Notes: generated by a model not told the origin, from the sequence alone. A DNA stretch of 64,000 nucleotides from Gammaproteobacteria bacterium (GCA_018401885.1 JAGYKB010000001.1:1-64000), one strand, 5' to 3'. Shown: positions 1 to 10,683, numbered from the stretch's first letter. Program-made: numbers and translations.

Positions 1-479
1 TGATTGAAGGCCATGGTGGCGGTATGCAGAAGGGTTACACGCTCAAGGCGTTTCTTCCGGGCGGTGGTTCAACCGACTTTCTCACCCCCGAGCACCTCGA
101 CACGCCTCTTACCTACGGAGCAATAAGCGAACTCGGTAGTAGACTTGCAACTGGCACGATGATTTTGCTTGATGACAAGACATGTCCCGTTGGCATGATC
201 GGCAATCTCATGAAGTTTTTTGCGCACGAGTCCTGCGGATTCTGTACTCCGTGTCGCGATGGACTGCCCTGGGTAGATACTATATTCCGCGATCTTGAGT
301 CTGGGAACGGCTCATTTAAGGATATCGATATTCTAAAAGACCACGTTGGATACCTAGGTCCAGGCCGCACGTTTTGTGCTCTCGCCCCTGGCGCAACGGC
401 GCCTTTAGGGAGTGGGCTTAGGTTGTTTGCAGACGAGTTTGCAGCGCACGTATCAGGCGCGAAGTGTCCTTACCATTAG
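1..479 (+). CDS. nuoF: NADH-quinone oxidoreductase subunit F, C-terminal part
   Basis: Only the last ~159 codons are present; the gene begins before the window and is read in the frame that ends at the TAG before 480. NuoF is the peripheral-arm subunit of complex I that binds FMN and NADH and carries Fe-S cluster N3. The visible part holds the N3 ligand motif SCGFCTPCRDG (C-x2-C-x2-C) and the later cysteine in GRTFCALAPGA, both typical of the family. The next gene, nuoG, starts 38 bases downstream, in the usual nuo operon order. No frameshift is visible in this part. The fused or separate state of upstream nuoB/C/D/E cannot be judged. Confidence 0.95.
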   Translation, partial: IEGHGGGMQKGYTLKAFLPGGGSTDFLTPEHLDTPLTYGAISELGSRLATGTMILLDDKTCPVGMIGNLMKFFAHESCGFCTPCRDGLPWVDTIFRDLESGNGSFKDIDILKDHVGYLGPGRTFCALAPGATAPLGSGLRLFADEFAAHVSGAKCPYH

Positions 480-517
480 GTAGTGGTTAAGGATGTCAAA
501 TTTTGGAGAGTGACTCG

Positions 518-3265
518 ATGGCAAAAATTACGGTTGATGGGGTTGTCTACGAAGTAGATCCAGCCAATAACCTTCTGCAAGAGTGCCTCTCGCAGGGGCT
601 CGACCTCCCTTATTTTTGTTGGCACCCCTCGCTGGGATCGGTTGGCGCTTGTCGTCAATGTGCGGTTATCCAATATCGCGATGCCGAAGACACTCAGGGT
701 ACGCTAGTGATGTCGTGCATGACGCCGATCACTGACGGAGGGATTTACTCGCTTGCGGCGGAGCAGGCGTCGGATTTTCGCGCCGACGTGATCGAAAGTC
801 TAATGACAAGCCATCCCCATGATTGTCCTGTGTGCGAGGAGGGCGGTGAATGTCATCTTCAAGATATGACGCAAATGTCGGGTCACAACTACCGACGCTT
901 CGATAAGCAGAAAGTCACTCACCGTAATCAGAATCTCGGGCCGTTTATTAATCACGAGATGAACCGTTGCATCACCTGCTATCGATGCGTTCGATTCTAT
1001 GATGATTATGCGGGCGGAACAGATTTGTCTGCTCAGGCTTCGCATCACCATACCTATTTTGGTCGCTTCCAAGAAGGCACCCTCGAAAGTGAATTCAGTG
1101 GCAACCTCGTCGAAGTCTGTCCGACAGGTGTATTCACCGATAAACCGTTTAGTGCGCAGTATACGCGAAAGTGGGATCTACAAACTGCGCCCTCTATTTG
1201 TAACGGCTGTTCGGTTGGATGCAACATAACGCCAGGCGAGCGCTATGGAACCCTGCGCAGAGTCGTCAATCGTTACCACAACGACATCAATGGCTACTTT
1301 CTTTGCGATCGAGGTCGTTTCGGTGCTCACTATGTTAACAGTGAATCAAGGCTTCGCAGCGCGAAGGATGCCACGGGCATGTCGGTTAGCACGACAGCGG
1401 TAGAAGTGCGAATCAACGAGTTTGCGAGCGAGGGGGTTATCGGCATTGGCTCGCCGCGCGCATCAAACGAGGCAAACTTTGCGCTGCGTAGTTTCGTTGG
1501 CGCTGAGAACTATTTCTCAGGTCATTCCGATGCCGAGCATGAAGCGTTGCAAGTGCTGATCGAGTGTTTGCGTGATACTGCCTTTCATAGTCCTAGCGTG
1601 CGGCAGATAGAGCAGGCTGATGCGATACTAGTGTTAGGTGAAGACGTGACCAACACCGCGCCTAGGATTGCGCTCGCGTTGCGTCAGAGCGTACGTAATG
1701 CGGCGAAATTGCTTGCTGAAACAAGTCGGATACCGAGTTGGCAAGATGCCGCAGTGCGCGAATTGGCACAGGATTCTCTGAGTCCTCTCGCAGTGTTCGC
1801 CTGCGGTTCCACACGTCTTGATGATATTGCGACGACAAAACTCAATGCCGGTCAGCTAACCCTTATTGAAGCTGGCAACGCCTTGGCGGAGCGCTTAGCG
1901 GGACGCTCGCCAATCTATTCGGATCAGACGCTTGGCACCACGATGCAAAGCGTTGAGGCAACCTATACGGCACTGATGAGTGCGAAGAAGCCCTTGATAA
2001 TCTGCGGCACGGGCGCAGGAGCTGCATTGATGCGGTGTGCTGCAAATATCGCACGGTCATTGAGCGTAAGCAGATCCCAGGTCTGCGATTTGGTACTCCT
2101 GCCAAAAGAGGATAACAGTGTTGGACATGCGCTTCTTACCTTAAATGAGAATACGCTGTCCTGCGCGCTAGGAAAGATCACCAAGGGCGAGATAAAACGC
2201 GCGATCGTCATCGAAAACGATCTCTTTGAGCGCGCTCCGACTGCTCTCGTTAAGGACGCACTTGCTGCTGCTGAACTAGTCGTCATCGATCAGATAGAGA
2301 CGCCGACTCAGCGTTTTGCAGCGCTCACTATCCCAAGTGCAACGTTTAATGAATGCGCAGCAACAAAAGTCAATTATGAAGGCCGTGCGCAGCTGAGTTT
2401 TCAGATAGGAGAAGGTAGCGATGCCGCAAAGCCAATAGAGAAATGGCTTGATGTGGAGGGCTCTGCGTATTCAAATTCGATGATCGCACGCTGCGCAGCA
2501 GAGGTAAGCGATTTTGAGAGATTAAGTGAATGTTTGCCAGACCCGCTTGGACGACTCGCCGGTTTAAAAGTGCCGCGTCAGTCTCATCGTTACAGCGGCC
2601 GAACGGCTATGCATGCCGACAGGAATGTCCATGAAGGTAAGCAGCCTGTCGATGACAATTCTGTTATGTCCTTTTCGATGGAAGGGATGTCGACGCAAAA
2701 AGACTCCTCCGTGTTAGCTACCGCCTGGGCACCGCGCTGGAATTCGAATCAAGCGATAAGTAAATTTCAAGCGGAGATAAACGGTGAACTTAAGCAAGGG
2801 CATCCCGGAGTCCATTTACTTAAACGCAGTCTCAAGGGCCTGGCCTATGAGGCAGAAAACTCGATTAAAAAGAATCCTGGTGAGTTTGAGATTCGACTTG
2901 TCAGTCATATTTTCGGCAGCGATACGCTTTCCTCGCATTCGCCAGCAATTCAGAAGAGGTTGTGCGACGCCTATCTTGCGCTAAATAGAGAGGATGCGCT
3001 TGAGCTTGGGTTAGCCAATGGCGATCTCGTGTCGCTCGGCGGGGCAGAGGGCGGCATTATTCTCCCGCTCATTGTGAGAACACAAACCCCCTCAGGCGTC
3101 GCCCTAGTTTATCCAGGCAGCAGCGTGCTTGGCGCTAACATAAATCCCCATGATGTACCCGAGTATGCATCGCTGGCTCGGGTTGAATTAGAGCCAATCG
3201 TCCATCCTACAGGGCTTGGGCTTTCGAATTTAGTCGTGAACGACGCCTACTCAGGAGCGCACTAA
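518..3265 (+). CDS. nuoG: NADH-quinone oxidoreductase subunit G
   Basis: NuoG is the large Fe-S subunit of the complex I peripheral arm and relays electrons from NuoF. The 915-residue product has the usual length. Near the N-terminus are the [2Fe-2S] ligands C34, C45, C48 and C67, then the H-x3-C-x2-C-x5-C motif around residues 99-112 (cluster N5), then CITCYRC at 151-157 with a later VCPTG cysteine (N4), then [10 protein letters not shown] near 230 (N7). The rest is the molybdopterin-oxidoreductase-like domain without a cofactor role. ATG 518 is preferred over an upstream TTG at 503 because GGAGAG lies 7 bases before it and the protein then begins MAKITVDG. nuoH starts 1 base after the stop. 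The reading frame is intact, unlike the next three genes. Confidence 0.96.
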   Translation: MAKITVDGVVYEVDPANNLLQECLSQGLDLPYFCWHPSLGSVGACRQCAVIQYRDAEDTQGTLVMSCMTPITDGGIYSLAAEQASDFRADVIESLMTSHPHDCPVCEEGGECHLQDMTQMSGHNYRRFDKQKVTHRNQNLGPFINHEMNRCITCYRCVRFYDDYAGGTDLSAQASHHHTYFGRFQEGTLESEFSGNLVEVCPTGVFTDKPFSAQYTRKWDLQTAPSICNGCSVGCNITPGERYGTLRRVVNRYHNDINGYFLCDRGRFGAHYVNSESRLRSAKDATGMSVSTTAVEVRINEFASEGVIGIGSPRASNEANFALRSFVGAENYFSGHSDAEHEALQVLIECLRDTAFHSPSVRQIEQADAILVLGEDVTNTAPRIALALRQSVRNAAKLLAETSRIPSWQDAAVRELAQDSLSPLAVFACGSTRLDDIATTKLNAGQLTLIEAGNALAERLAGRSPIYSDQTLGTTMQSVEATYTALMSAKKPLIICGTGAGAALMRCAANIARSLSVSRSQVCDLVLLPKEDNSVGHALLTLNENTLSCALGKITKGEIKRAIVIENDLFERAPTALVKDALAAAELVVIDQIETPTQRFAALTIPSATFNECAATKVNYEGRAQLSFQIGEGSDAAKPIEKWLDVEGSAYSNSMIARCAAEVSDFERLSECLPDPLGRLAGLKVPRQSHRYSGRTAMHADRNVHEGKQPVDDNSVMSFSMEGMSTQKDSSVLATAWAPRWNSNQAISKFQAEINGELKQGHPGVHLLKRSLKGLAYEAENSIKKNPGEFEIRLVSHIFGSDTLSSHSPAIQKRLCDAYLALNREDALELGLANGDLVSLGGAEGGIILPLIVRTQTPSGVALVYPGSSVLGANINPHDVPEYASLARVELEPIVHPTGLGLSNLVVNDAYSGAH

Positions 3266-3266
3266 G

Positions 3267-4201
3267 ATGCAATGGGAAGTCGGGTCAGCGCTGAATATTG
3301 CGAGTATTCTCGCAGTGGTAATCGTAATTGCTGCGATGCTTATTTGGGTCGAGCGGCGCTTGCTCGGATTCTGGCAGGACAGGCTTGGGCCAAACCGCGT
3401 AGGCCCCTTTGGTCTTCTGCAAGTGGTAGCAGATATGATTAAATCTTTACCAAAGAAGATTGATCTCCGCCTTTCGCCGATCGTTTAAGTTTGTGCTTGT
3501 TCACACCATCATGATCGTCATACTGTTGAGTTTCTCGGTTGTACCTTTCGCTCCGGGGGTAGGAATCGTTGACCTGAATATCGGAGTTCTTTTGTGTTGG
3601 CTATGGCGCCACTGGCGCCTATCTGGTGATGCTTACGGTCTTTCTTCCGATAATAAATACGCACTACTCGGCAGTTTGCGCGCCGCTGCGCAGATGGTCA
3701 GCTATGAAGTGTTTATGGGTATTTCTCACTGGGTGTTGTCGCGCTCGCAGGCAGTTTCAATTTGCGCGAAATTGTCATGGCACAAGAGGGCGGTGGTTCG
3801 TCGTTCCACAATTTATTAACGACATTTTCTGATCGCGTATCGCGGAGAGCCACCGCCTACCATTCGACATTCCTGAGGCCGAACAAGAGATTTGTGCGGG
3901 ATGCACCACACAGAGTATTCGGGCATGAAGTTTGGCATGTTCTTCGTAGGGGAGTACTGGGTTAGTGCTTATATCCTCGCTCATTACTGTTCTTTTCTTT
4001 GGCGGATGGCAGGGACCTCTGCTACCGCCGCTAGTTTGGTTTTTTATAAAAGCGTCTTGTTTTATCGCTTCTTCATCTTACTGCGCGCTGCTATTCCGAG
4101 GCTGCAAAGGATCAGTTAATGAGCTATGGGTGGCTTTTCTTTTACCTCTATCGCTCATAAATTTGTTAATTACCGGTGCTGTAATCCTCGTGGCTAGCTA
4201 G
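3267..4201 (+). pseudogene. nuoH: NADH-quinone oxidoreductase subunit H, disrupted by many frameshifts
   Basis: NuoH is the membrane subunit at the quinone site of complex I. The first ~58 codons are in frame ([20 protein letters not shown], then VVADMIKS), after which the family sequence hops between frames: the KEDW-PPFADR segment, VVPFAPGVGIVDLNIGV, DNKYALLGSLRAAAQMVSYE, EYSGMKFGMFFVGEYW, GGWQGPLLPP and the C-terminal LLPLSLINLLITGAVILV are all present but in different frames. At least six indels are needed; one is a T-run at 3446-3448 that looks one base short. The span is 935 bases against about 978 for E. coli nuoH. Conservation of protein sequence across frames suggests base-calling or assembly errors, but true decay cannot be excluded from one sequence. 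Confidence 0.85.
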
Positions 4202-4235
4202 ATGAAAGTGCGCGCCATCAAAACTAGAGACTGTA

Positions 4236-4828
4236 ATGAGTGATCCGATTGCCAGACCCCATTCCAGTCCTTTTTGACAAAGTTCGGTGAGTTGACTTCA
4301 GATACGTTGACAAGTCAAGTAGTGACACTTTGGCGGGTGTTTAAGCATCTTTTGTTGCTACAGACACAGTGCAATACTCCAGAGCAACATCCCCACATGT
4401 TTTCACGCTGGCGGGGTCGGATTATTCTTACGCGCGACCCCGATGGCGAGGAGAGCGCTGCAAATGCCTGCAATCTTGTGCAGTGGCCTGTCCGGTAGAC
4501 TGTATCGCGTTGCAGAAAACCGAAGACGAAGAAGGGCGTTGGTACCCTGAGTTTTTCCGCATTAATTTTTCGCGCTGCATTATGTGCGGTTTTTGTGAGG
4601 AAGCCTGCCCTACGAATGCGATTCAGTTAACGCCCGATTTTGAAATGGCAGAATACAAACGACAAGACATGGTGTGTGGGAGAAGGCCGATTTGCTGATT
4701 GCAGGAACGGGTAAATATCACGAGACGAATTTACCGAGCTGCCGGCAAAGCCATTGGTGGCAAAGACAAGGGTTTAGCTGCTAAAAATGAGCTACCACCT
4801 GTGGATGTGCGGAGTCTTACTACCATGA
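4236..4828 (+). pseudogene. nuoI: NADH-quinone oxidoreductase subunit I, disrupted by frameshifts
   Basis: NuoI carries the two [4Fe-4S] clusters N6a and N6b that link the peripheral arm to the quinone site. Recognisable pieces lie in different frames: [16 protein letters not shown], then a [15 protein letters not shown] segment carrying three of the N6a cysteines, [24 protein letters not shown] with the N6b cysteines, and AAGKAIGGKDKG near the C-terminus. At least three indels are needed; one is a CTTTGT that reads CTTGT in the N6a motif. The start is uncertain; ATG 4236 is the first candidate after nuoH. The expected end, -LLP-stop, is restored by one shift and gives TGA at 4826-4828 overlapping the nuoJ ATG at 4825. 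Confidence 0.82.
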
Positions 4829-5305
4829 CCGAAGTTATTTTACTCTTCGGGAGCAGCGGCTGCGTGATCGCGACCCTGTTGGTTATCGTGCAGACCAATG
4901 TGGTTCACGCGCTTATTTATCTTGTCCTATCGTTGCTCTCTGTTGCTGTCGTGTTCTTTAGCTTAGGGGCGCCGTTTGTCGCGATCCTAGAGGCGATTGT
5001 TTATGCGGCGCGATCATGGTGTTATTTTGTTTGTGGTAATGATGCTCAACCCAGGACAACGAAGCCGCGATCAGGAAAAAGATTGGAGCCATCGGCACGA
5101 ACGTGGTTCGTTCCTAGTGTTTTAGCTGCAGCCCTACTGATGCAACTTACCGCGTCGTTTCCTTCTGCTCAGACACAGATTAAGGAAATAGGTGCTCGTG
5201 CGGTGAGTGAGCTTCTTGTTCGACCTCATTGCCCTTGCGGTGGAACTCGCCCTTTTTCTGCTGTTGGCAGGGTTGGTTTCGGCCTACCACATTGCCAAAA
5301 GATAG
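4825..5305 (+). pseudogene. nuoJ: NADH-quinone oxidoreductase subunit J, disrupted by frameshifts
   Basis: NuoJ is a small membrane subunit of complex I. The start MTEVILLFG and the segment HALIYLVLSLLSVAVVFFSLGAP are in frame. Near 5007 a GGG seems to read GG, and at 5025-5028 a T-run is one base short; restoring these gives the family sequence VYAGAIMVLFLFVVMMLN. Another shift is needed around 5100-5110 for WFVPSVLAAALLMQL, and one before 5219 for the hydrophobic C-terminus AVELALFLLLAGLVSAYHIA, which stops at TAG 5303-5305. The ATG overlaps the presumed nuoI stop as ATGA. Confidence 0.83.
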
Positions 5306-5361
5306 ATTAATGCCGATCGCCCTCGGCTGAGTGCGTGACGATATTAAAAGGAAACGGATTT

Positions 5362-5670
5362 ATGGAAAGCATCCCCTTCGATCATGGACTAATGCTTGCG
5401 GCTACTCTTTTCTGCCTTGGGCTTATAGGGGTGATGACGAGGCGTAACATCGTCTTCGTTCTTATGTCGCTTGAAATTATGTTGAACGCTTCGGGGCTCG
5501 CTTTTATCGTCGCAGGTTCACGCTGGGGCGGCGCCGACGGGCAAGTGATGTTTCTCATGATTCTTACGCTCGCGGCGGCTGAGGTGGCTGTCGGGCTTGG
5601 GCTTATTATCCAGCTCTATAAGCGCTTTAAAACGATCGACATTGACGTGCTCAGTGCACTAAGGGGCTAG
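5362..5670 (+). CDS. nuoK: NADH-quinone oxidoreductase subunit K
   Basis: NuoK is a three-helix antiporter-like membrane subunit of complex I that takes part in proton translocation. The product of 102 residues fits the family length of about 100. It keeps the conserved membrane glutamates in [14 protein letters not shown] and in [11 protein letters not shown], and the family end -LSALRG. ATG 5362 is chosen rather than an in-frame GTG at 5335 because it has an AAAGGAA ribosome-binding site about 9 bases upstream and gives the family length. The frame is intact although the three genes before it are broken. Confidence 0.95.
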   Translation: MESIPFDHGLMLAATLFCLGLIGVMTRRNIVFVLMSLEIMLNASGLAFIVAGSRWGGADGQVMFLMILTLAAAEVAVGLGLIIQLYKRFKTIDIDVLSALRG

Positions 5671-5690
5671 GCTCACGCGAGGAGTAACTT

Positions 5691-7537
5691 GTGTTCGAAT
5701 CACTTGGTTGGTTGCCAACATTTCCGCTACTTGGCTTTCTCGTTCTCTTTTTGAGCGGAGGTGGTTTGCCGAAGCGACTAGTCGCGACAATTGGTGCGGG
5801 TAGCATCGGGCTCGCTTTTATTACTGCGCTCCTTGTTGCCTTGCCCATCATTAATGGCGACGCGCAAATTATCGTACACGAGGTCTATACGTGGATGGCT
5901 GTTGGCTCATTCGAGTCTGCCTTTGGCCTGTATTTAGACGGCCTGAGCGTTGTCATGATCTTGGTTATTACCGGAGTTGGATTTTTAATCCACCTCTATT
6001 CGACCGGATTCATGATAGATGATCCGAGCTACAGTCGTTTCTTCGCAATAATGAATCTATTTGTTGCCGCGATGCTCATTCTAGTGCTCGCCGATAATTT
6101 ACTTCTTTTGTATTTGGGATGGGAGGGCGTCGGACTCTGTAGTTACCTGCTCATCGGGTTTTGGTATCAGGATCCGGCCAATGGTTATGCTGCGCGCAAA
6201 GCTTTTGTCACCACGCGCGTCGGCGATACTTCTATGGCCATTGGTTTATTTCTTATTTTCACCCAACTCGGGTCACTCGATATTCAGGAGTCGATGGCGC
6301 TTGCTCAGAGTGAGTGGGGCATCGATTCCGGCTATGCTGTTGCGGCGGCATTACTGCTCTTGGGCGGTGCAGTGGGCAAATCTGCGCAATTGCCGTTACA
6401 AACTTGGCTTCCGGATGCTATGGCGGGTCCCACACCAATTAGCGCACTAATTCATGCGGCAACAATGGTGACTGCGGGCGTCTATCTTATTGCGCGTACC
6501 CATACCTTGTTTGAGCTGGCACCCGATGTGCAGCTTTTGGTGGCGCTGATAGGCCTTGCGACCCTGCTGATCGCAGGATTTACGGCCATGACGCAGCACG
6601 ACATAAAACGCATTCTCGCCTACTCGACTATTAGCCAAATCGGCTATATGTTCCTCGGCTTGGGCGTCGGCGCATGGTCCGCCTCTGTATTCCACCTTAT
6701 GACTCACGCGTTCTTCAAAGCGCTGCTTTTTCTCGCGGCTGGGACCGTCATTCTTAGCCTTCACCACGAACACGATATTTTTAAGATGGGCGGGAAGTGG
6801 AGGCAGTTGCCCCTAGCCTTTGCGTCTTTTCTGATCGGCAGCCTGGCGCTTGCTGCGTTTCCTTTCACTTCAGGTTATTTTAGTAAGGATGAAATTCTCC
6901 TCGCTGCTCTAGAGCTGGAACACTATGGGTTCTGGCTATGGCTCGGGGAGTTGTTGGTGCCTTTTTCACGGGCATATACAGCTTCAGGCTCGTGTTTGTC
7001 GTTTTCTTCGGTGACAGCGCGGGTCATCATGAGGCTCGTGAAGTGACAGGAATTAGTATGGCAGCACCGCTGTTAGTGCTTATGGTTTTGGCTTTAGCAG
7101 GCGGTCTTATTCATGTCCCGACCGAGTCAGTTTTTGCAGCGCCGGGGCACGGCGAGCACCAAGTTTCGACACTGATGCACTCGATTATGATCGCGGTTCC
7201 GCTTCTAGGCATTGCGCTGAGTTATTTGTTCTATGGTTCTCGCACGCTTTCGGTCGAAAGGCTGATGTCTAACAATGTAGCCCGAGGGCTTCACAGATTC
7301 TGGTTTGCTGGATGGGGCTTTGACGGCTTGTATCGCAGACTTTTTATTACACCCTATCTTTGGCTTGCAGCTATAAATAAAAGAGATGTAGTCGATACCG
7401 CGTCAGAATTTCTGGTTATCTTGAGTGAGGCAGGGAATGCAATGCTTGCCAGATCACAGTCGGGTTCGCTGCGTTGGTATATTCTAAGCGTGGTAGGCGG
7501 CACGGTTTTGCTAATTACCTTAGGAGGCGTCCTATGA
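5691..7537 (+). pseudogene. nuoL: NADH-quinone oxidoreductase subunit L, one frameshift
   Basis: NuoL is the distal antiporter-like subunit of complex I with the long lateral helix. It starts with GTG 5691 after GAGGAGT. Residues 1 to ~418 are in one frame and include GWEGVGLCSYLLIGFWY, AMAGPTPISALIHAATMVTA and the functional lysines and histidines of the antiporter core. At GGGG 6945-6948 the frame breaks; adding a fifth G restores LWLGGVVGAFFTGIYSFR and joins the second frame, which runs to TGA 7535-7537. The repaired product would have about 615 residues, the normal length. The stop overlaps the nuoM start as ATGA. A single lost G in a G-run is most simply a sequencing error. Confidence 0.9.
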
Positions 7538-9036
7538 CTCTGCTCTGGATTCTTCTCCTCTTATTTTTTGGCGGAGTGCTTGCATGGTTATCAGAAATTT
7601 TCGATTCGCGGTTTCCCCGTTGGATTGCTCTGCTGTCTGTTGTGGCGACGTTCATCCCGCTACTGCAACTCTATGGCAGTTTTGATGCACAGCGTGAATC
7701 GCTTTGGATTATCGAGTTCAGCCGCAGCTGGATTCCGAGCCTAGGCATAAACTTCATGCTTGCCATTGATGGGCTAAGCCTACTCTTAGTTGGTTTGACG
7801 AGCTTTCTTGGCATTATTGCAGTAGGAGCGGCGTGGGTAGAAATACGCGACAGAGCAGGGTTCTTTTATTTTAATCTCCTGTGGACACTTGCGGGTGTCG
7901 TTGGTGTGTTTACTGCCATCGATTTATTTCTGTTCTTCTTCTTTTGGGAAGTTATGCTCATTCCGATGTATTTCATCATCGCGATATGGGGACACGAGAA
8001 TAAGCGTTACGCGGCAACCAAATTCTTTCTCTACACTCAGTTTACCGGAATGTTGCTCTTGGTTTCGCTACTGTGTCTTGTCTATTTTTTCACTATTCAG
8101 TATGGCTATCTCAGTTTTGCCTATGAAGACCTTCTGCGACTGGAGGTGGGTGGCAAATTAGAAATGTGGTTGATGCTTGGCTTCTTTATAGCATTTGCCA
8201 CCAAACTACCCAGCGTTCCCTTTCATTCTTGGTTACCCGATGCGCATTCGCAGGCTCCGACTGCAGGCAGCGTGCTACTCGCTGGAGTATTGTTAAAGAC
8301 TGGTGCCTATGGGCTGATACGATTTACGCTGCCGCTTTTTCCAGAATCATCGGCGCAGTTTACGCCGGTCGCGCTGACACTCGCGGTGATTAGCATTTTA
8401 TATTGCGCAAAAGTGGCGCTCGCGCAATCGGATATAAAACGCCTGATCGCCTACACCAGCGTGAGCCACATGGGGTTTGTACTGCTCGGGATTTATGCAT
8501 GGAATCTTATCGGATTGCAGGGTGCAATGATGACTATGCTCGCTCACGGTCTGAGCGCAGCAGCTTTGTTCAGTCTTGCAGGTGGACTACAAGGGCGACT
8601 TCATACCCGTGATATGCGTCGCATGGGTGGGTTATGGGCGCTAGTACCCCGTATGGCAGTTGTAGCGCTATTCTTTTCCGTTGCCGCACTCGGCATGCCG
8701 GGTCTCGGTAATTTTGTCGGTGAATTTTTGTCTTTGCTCGGAGTGTTTTCAGTCAGCATATGGGCTGCGGCGCTCGCTGCCTTGGGCATGATTGTGGCCT
8801 CAGTTTATTCGCTTTGGGTAATGCAGGCAGTCTTCCAAGGGGCGCAAAACCCTGAAGAGGATCAAGCTTTGCTTTCCGATTTAGATGCTCGAGAACTCGC
8901 ACTCTACGGTCTAATGATGATGGGCTTGATATTATTGGGGCTTTTCCCTAATGCTTTTCTAGACGTGTCTGCAATCGCGCTCGAGCACCTCTCCAGCGCA
9001 AGCGATGCCTTCGTCGCTGTTAGGGGGAGATTGTAA
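7534..9036 (+). CDS. nuoM: NADH-quinone oxidoreductase subunit M
   Basis: NuoM is a 14-helix antiporter-like, proton-pumping subunit of complex I in the inner membrane. The 500-residue product has the family motifs FFFWEVMLIPMYFIIAIWG (with the conserved membrane Glu), LPSVPFHSWLPDAHSQAPTA and SDIKRLIAYTSVSHMGFV (with pumping-channel Lys and His residues). ATG 7534 is chosen because TAGGAGG lies 6 bases upstream and the start overlaps the nuoL stop. A longer version beginning at 7474 would overlap nuoL coding sequence and is unlikely. The end overlaps the nuoN region as TAATG. No frameshift is seen. Confidence 0.96.
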   Translation: MTLLWILLLLFFGGVLAWLSEIFDSRFPRWIALLSVVATFIPLLQLYGSFDAQRESLWIIEFSRSWIPSLGINFMLAIDGLSLLLVGLTSFLGIIAVGAAWVEIRDRAGFFYFNLLWTLAGVVGVFTAIDLFLFFFFWEVMLIPMYFIIAIWGHENKRYAATKFFLYTQFTGMLLLVSLLCLVYFFTIQYGYLSFAYEDLLRLEVGGKLEMWLMLGFFIAFATKLPSVPFHSWLPDAHSQAPTAGSVLLAGVLLKTGAYGLIRFTLPLFPESSAQFTPVALTLAVISILYCAKVALAQSDIKRLIAYTSVSHMGFVLLGIYAWNLIGLQGAMMTMLAHGLSAAALFSLAGGLQGRLHTRDMRRMGGLWALVPRMAVVALFFSVAALGMPGLGNFVGEFLSLLGVFSVSIWAAALAALGMIVASVYSLWVMQAVFQGAQNPEEDQALLSDLDARELALYGLMMMGLILLGLFPNAFLDVSAIALEHLSSASDAFVAVRGRL

Positions 9037-9056
9037 TGGAGAAGGAGTTCGCCGCG

Positions 9057-10559
9057 ATGCCAATCACGCCTGCAGTAGATTTTGACGATCTTTTGTTACT
9101 GCTGCCCCATGAGCTTATCGGTCTTGCCATAGTTGTTGGTATGCTTTCTGTCGCCATCGGACGCAATCATTTTGTGAGTACTGTTATTTCAACCGCCGGC
9201 ATGTTCGCTGCAGGCGTGGCAGCGGCGGTGCAGCTCTACGAATTAACCATGGGTGCTGCGACGACCATGGTCACAGCGCTGTTTGTCATTGATGCATTAT
9301 CTGCGCTATTCATCACACTCCTTACTTTCAGCGCTATTGGTATTGCGATCATGAGTTTCGCTTATTTTCATAAACTTGATGATGCGCGAGATGAATTTCA
9401 GCTGCTTTTGTCACTGGCAACATTAGGTGCAATTACTCTTGTTAGCAGTGCTCATTTTATCACTGTGGTTATCGGTCTTGAGATGTTGAGCATGGCTCTC
9501 TATGGCATGATCGCTTACCCCGTTCATAGCGGCGCATGGGCTGCCAACAGCCTTGAGTCTGCAATAAAATACCTCACTCTTTCGGCTGTTGCATCGGCGA
9601 CGATGCTGTTCGGTATGGCGTTGATCTTCGCGGCGACCGGCACGCTTGTATTTCTCGAAATCGCTGTTTCGACAGGGCCGCTGTTTTACATTGGCTTGCT
9701 TATGCTCTTTGTCGGTGCTGCGTTCAAATTATCGTTAGTGCCTTTTCATCTCTGGACACCCGATGTCTACCAGGGCGGCCCGCTTCCGGCAGTCGCTTTT
9801 TTAGCGACTCTTGGCAAGGTCGCGGTAGCAGTGTTTGTAATTCGCCTATTTAGCCAACCACAAATAGGGGAGGTTGTCGCTGTGAGTACTGTCGTTGCGC
9901 TCGTTGCCATGGCGTCGATTCTAGCGGGTAATTTGCTCGCGCTGCGACAGACTAATTTGAAGCGCCTATTAGCTTATTCTTCGATAGCACACATGGGGTA
10001 TCTACTTATTGCAGTGCTATCAATTTCTGTGCCCTCCGTATCTGGCGGCAATGCCACCTCTTCGCTGGCCCTTGAGTCAGCTCTGTTCTATCTCCTTGTT
10101 TATAGTCTTCTTTCACTCGGTGCCTTTGGCTGCGCGATACTCGTGTCATCGAGCGAAGCGGAAGCTGCTGGGGTTGAGGACTATCGTGGACTATTCTGGC
10201 GATCCCCTTGGCTTGCGAGTGCGCTCTTGGTGATGGTATTGGGATTAGCTGGGATTCCGTTGACAGCAGGCTTTATTGCTAAGTTCCAAGTCCTTTTTGT
10301 TGCCGTGAGTGGATCGCAATGGGCGCTTGTTGGAGCGCTGGTTATAGGCAGTGCGATAGGGCTTTTTTACTATTTACGGGTTGTTTATCAAATGTTGATG
10401 CCCGTCATCGAAACGAAGGAAGCGTTTGCGCTGCGAGAAATAGGGCTTGAGAGTCTCGGTTTGCCATTGGTACTCGCAGTGCTCACGATAGTCGTCCTCT
10501 GGCTAGGTGTATATCCTGAGCCGCTATTTACACTTATCACTGCTGCGTCTAGTTTCTAG
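9057..10559 (+). CDS. nuoN: NADH-quinone oxidoreductase subunit N
   Basis: NuoN is the antiporter-like membrane subunit nearest the NuoK/NuoJ bundle. Motifs seen include GLEMLSMALYGMIAY (conserved Glu), FKLSLVPFHLWTPDVYQGG, TNLKRLLAYSSIAHMGYLL and a GLAGIPLTAGFIAKF segment. Two starts are possible: ATG 9036, overlapping the nuoM stop, and ATG 9057, which follows AAGGAG by about 9 bases and gives MPITPA, like the MTITPQ start of E. coli NuoN; the latter is preferred. The protein is about 500 residues. It is the last nuo gene, and a 124-base gap separates it from gpsA. Confidence 0.95.
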   Translation: MPITPAVDFDDLLLLLPHELIGLAIVVGMLSVAIGRNHFVSTVISTAGMFAAGVAAAVQLYELTMGAATTMVTALFVIDALSALFITLLTFSAIGIAIMSFAYFHKLDDARDEFQLLLSLATLGAITLVSSAHFITVVIGLEMLSMALYGMIAYPVHSGAWAANSLESAIKYLTLSAVASATMLFGMALIFAATGTLVFLEIAVSTGPLFYIGLLMLFVGAAFKLSLVPFHLWTPDVYQGGPLPAVAFLATLGKVAVAVFVIRLFSQPQIGEVVAVSTVVALVAMASILAGNLLALRQTNLKRLLAYSSIAHMGYLLIAVLSISVPSVSGGNATSSLALESALFYLLVYSLLSLGAFGCAILVSSSEAEAAGVEDYRGLFWRSPWLASALLVMVLGLAGIPLTAGFIAKFQVLFVAVSGSQWALVGALVIGSAIGLFYYLRVVYQMLMPVIETKEAFALREIGLESLGLPLVLAVLTIVVLWLGVYPEPLFTLITAASSF

Positions 10560-10683
10560 TTCTTCGCGGTAGCCTATCGACTTTTATGAATCTTCTCTGA
10601 GTCTTCAATGAAGCTTCGCCCTCTGCGCCTAAACTGTCTATCATAGCGTGTAAGCAATAAGTCCAAGTGAGGAGAGAAGACGC

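Noticed and set aside
3459-3461. TGA at the position of a conserved Trp in nuoH (KED-stop), suggesting TGA recoding
   Set aside because: The surrounding bases need indels anyway; a lost G in TGG followed by an extra T explains it, and TGG is used for Trp while TGA terminates many clean genes in the window (for example nuoL, asd neighbours and mscS).
6940-6950. Programmed ribosomal frameshift in nuoL
   Set aside because: A single G-run indel in the neighbourhood of many similar indels is better explained by sequence error; NuoL is not known to be made by frameshifting.
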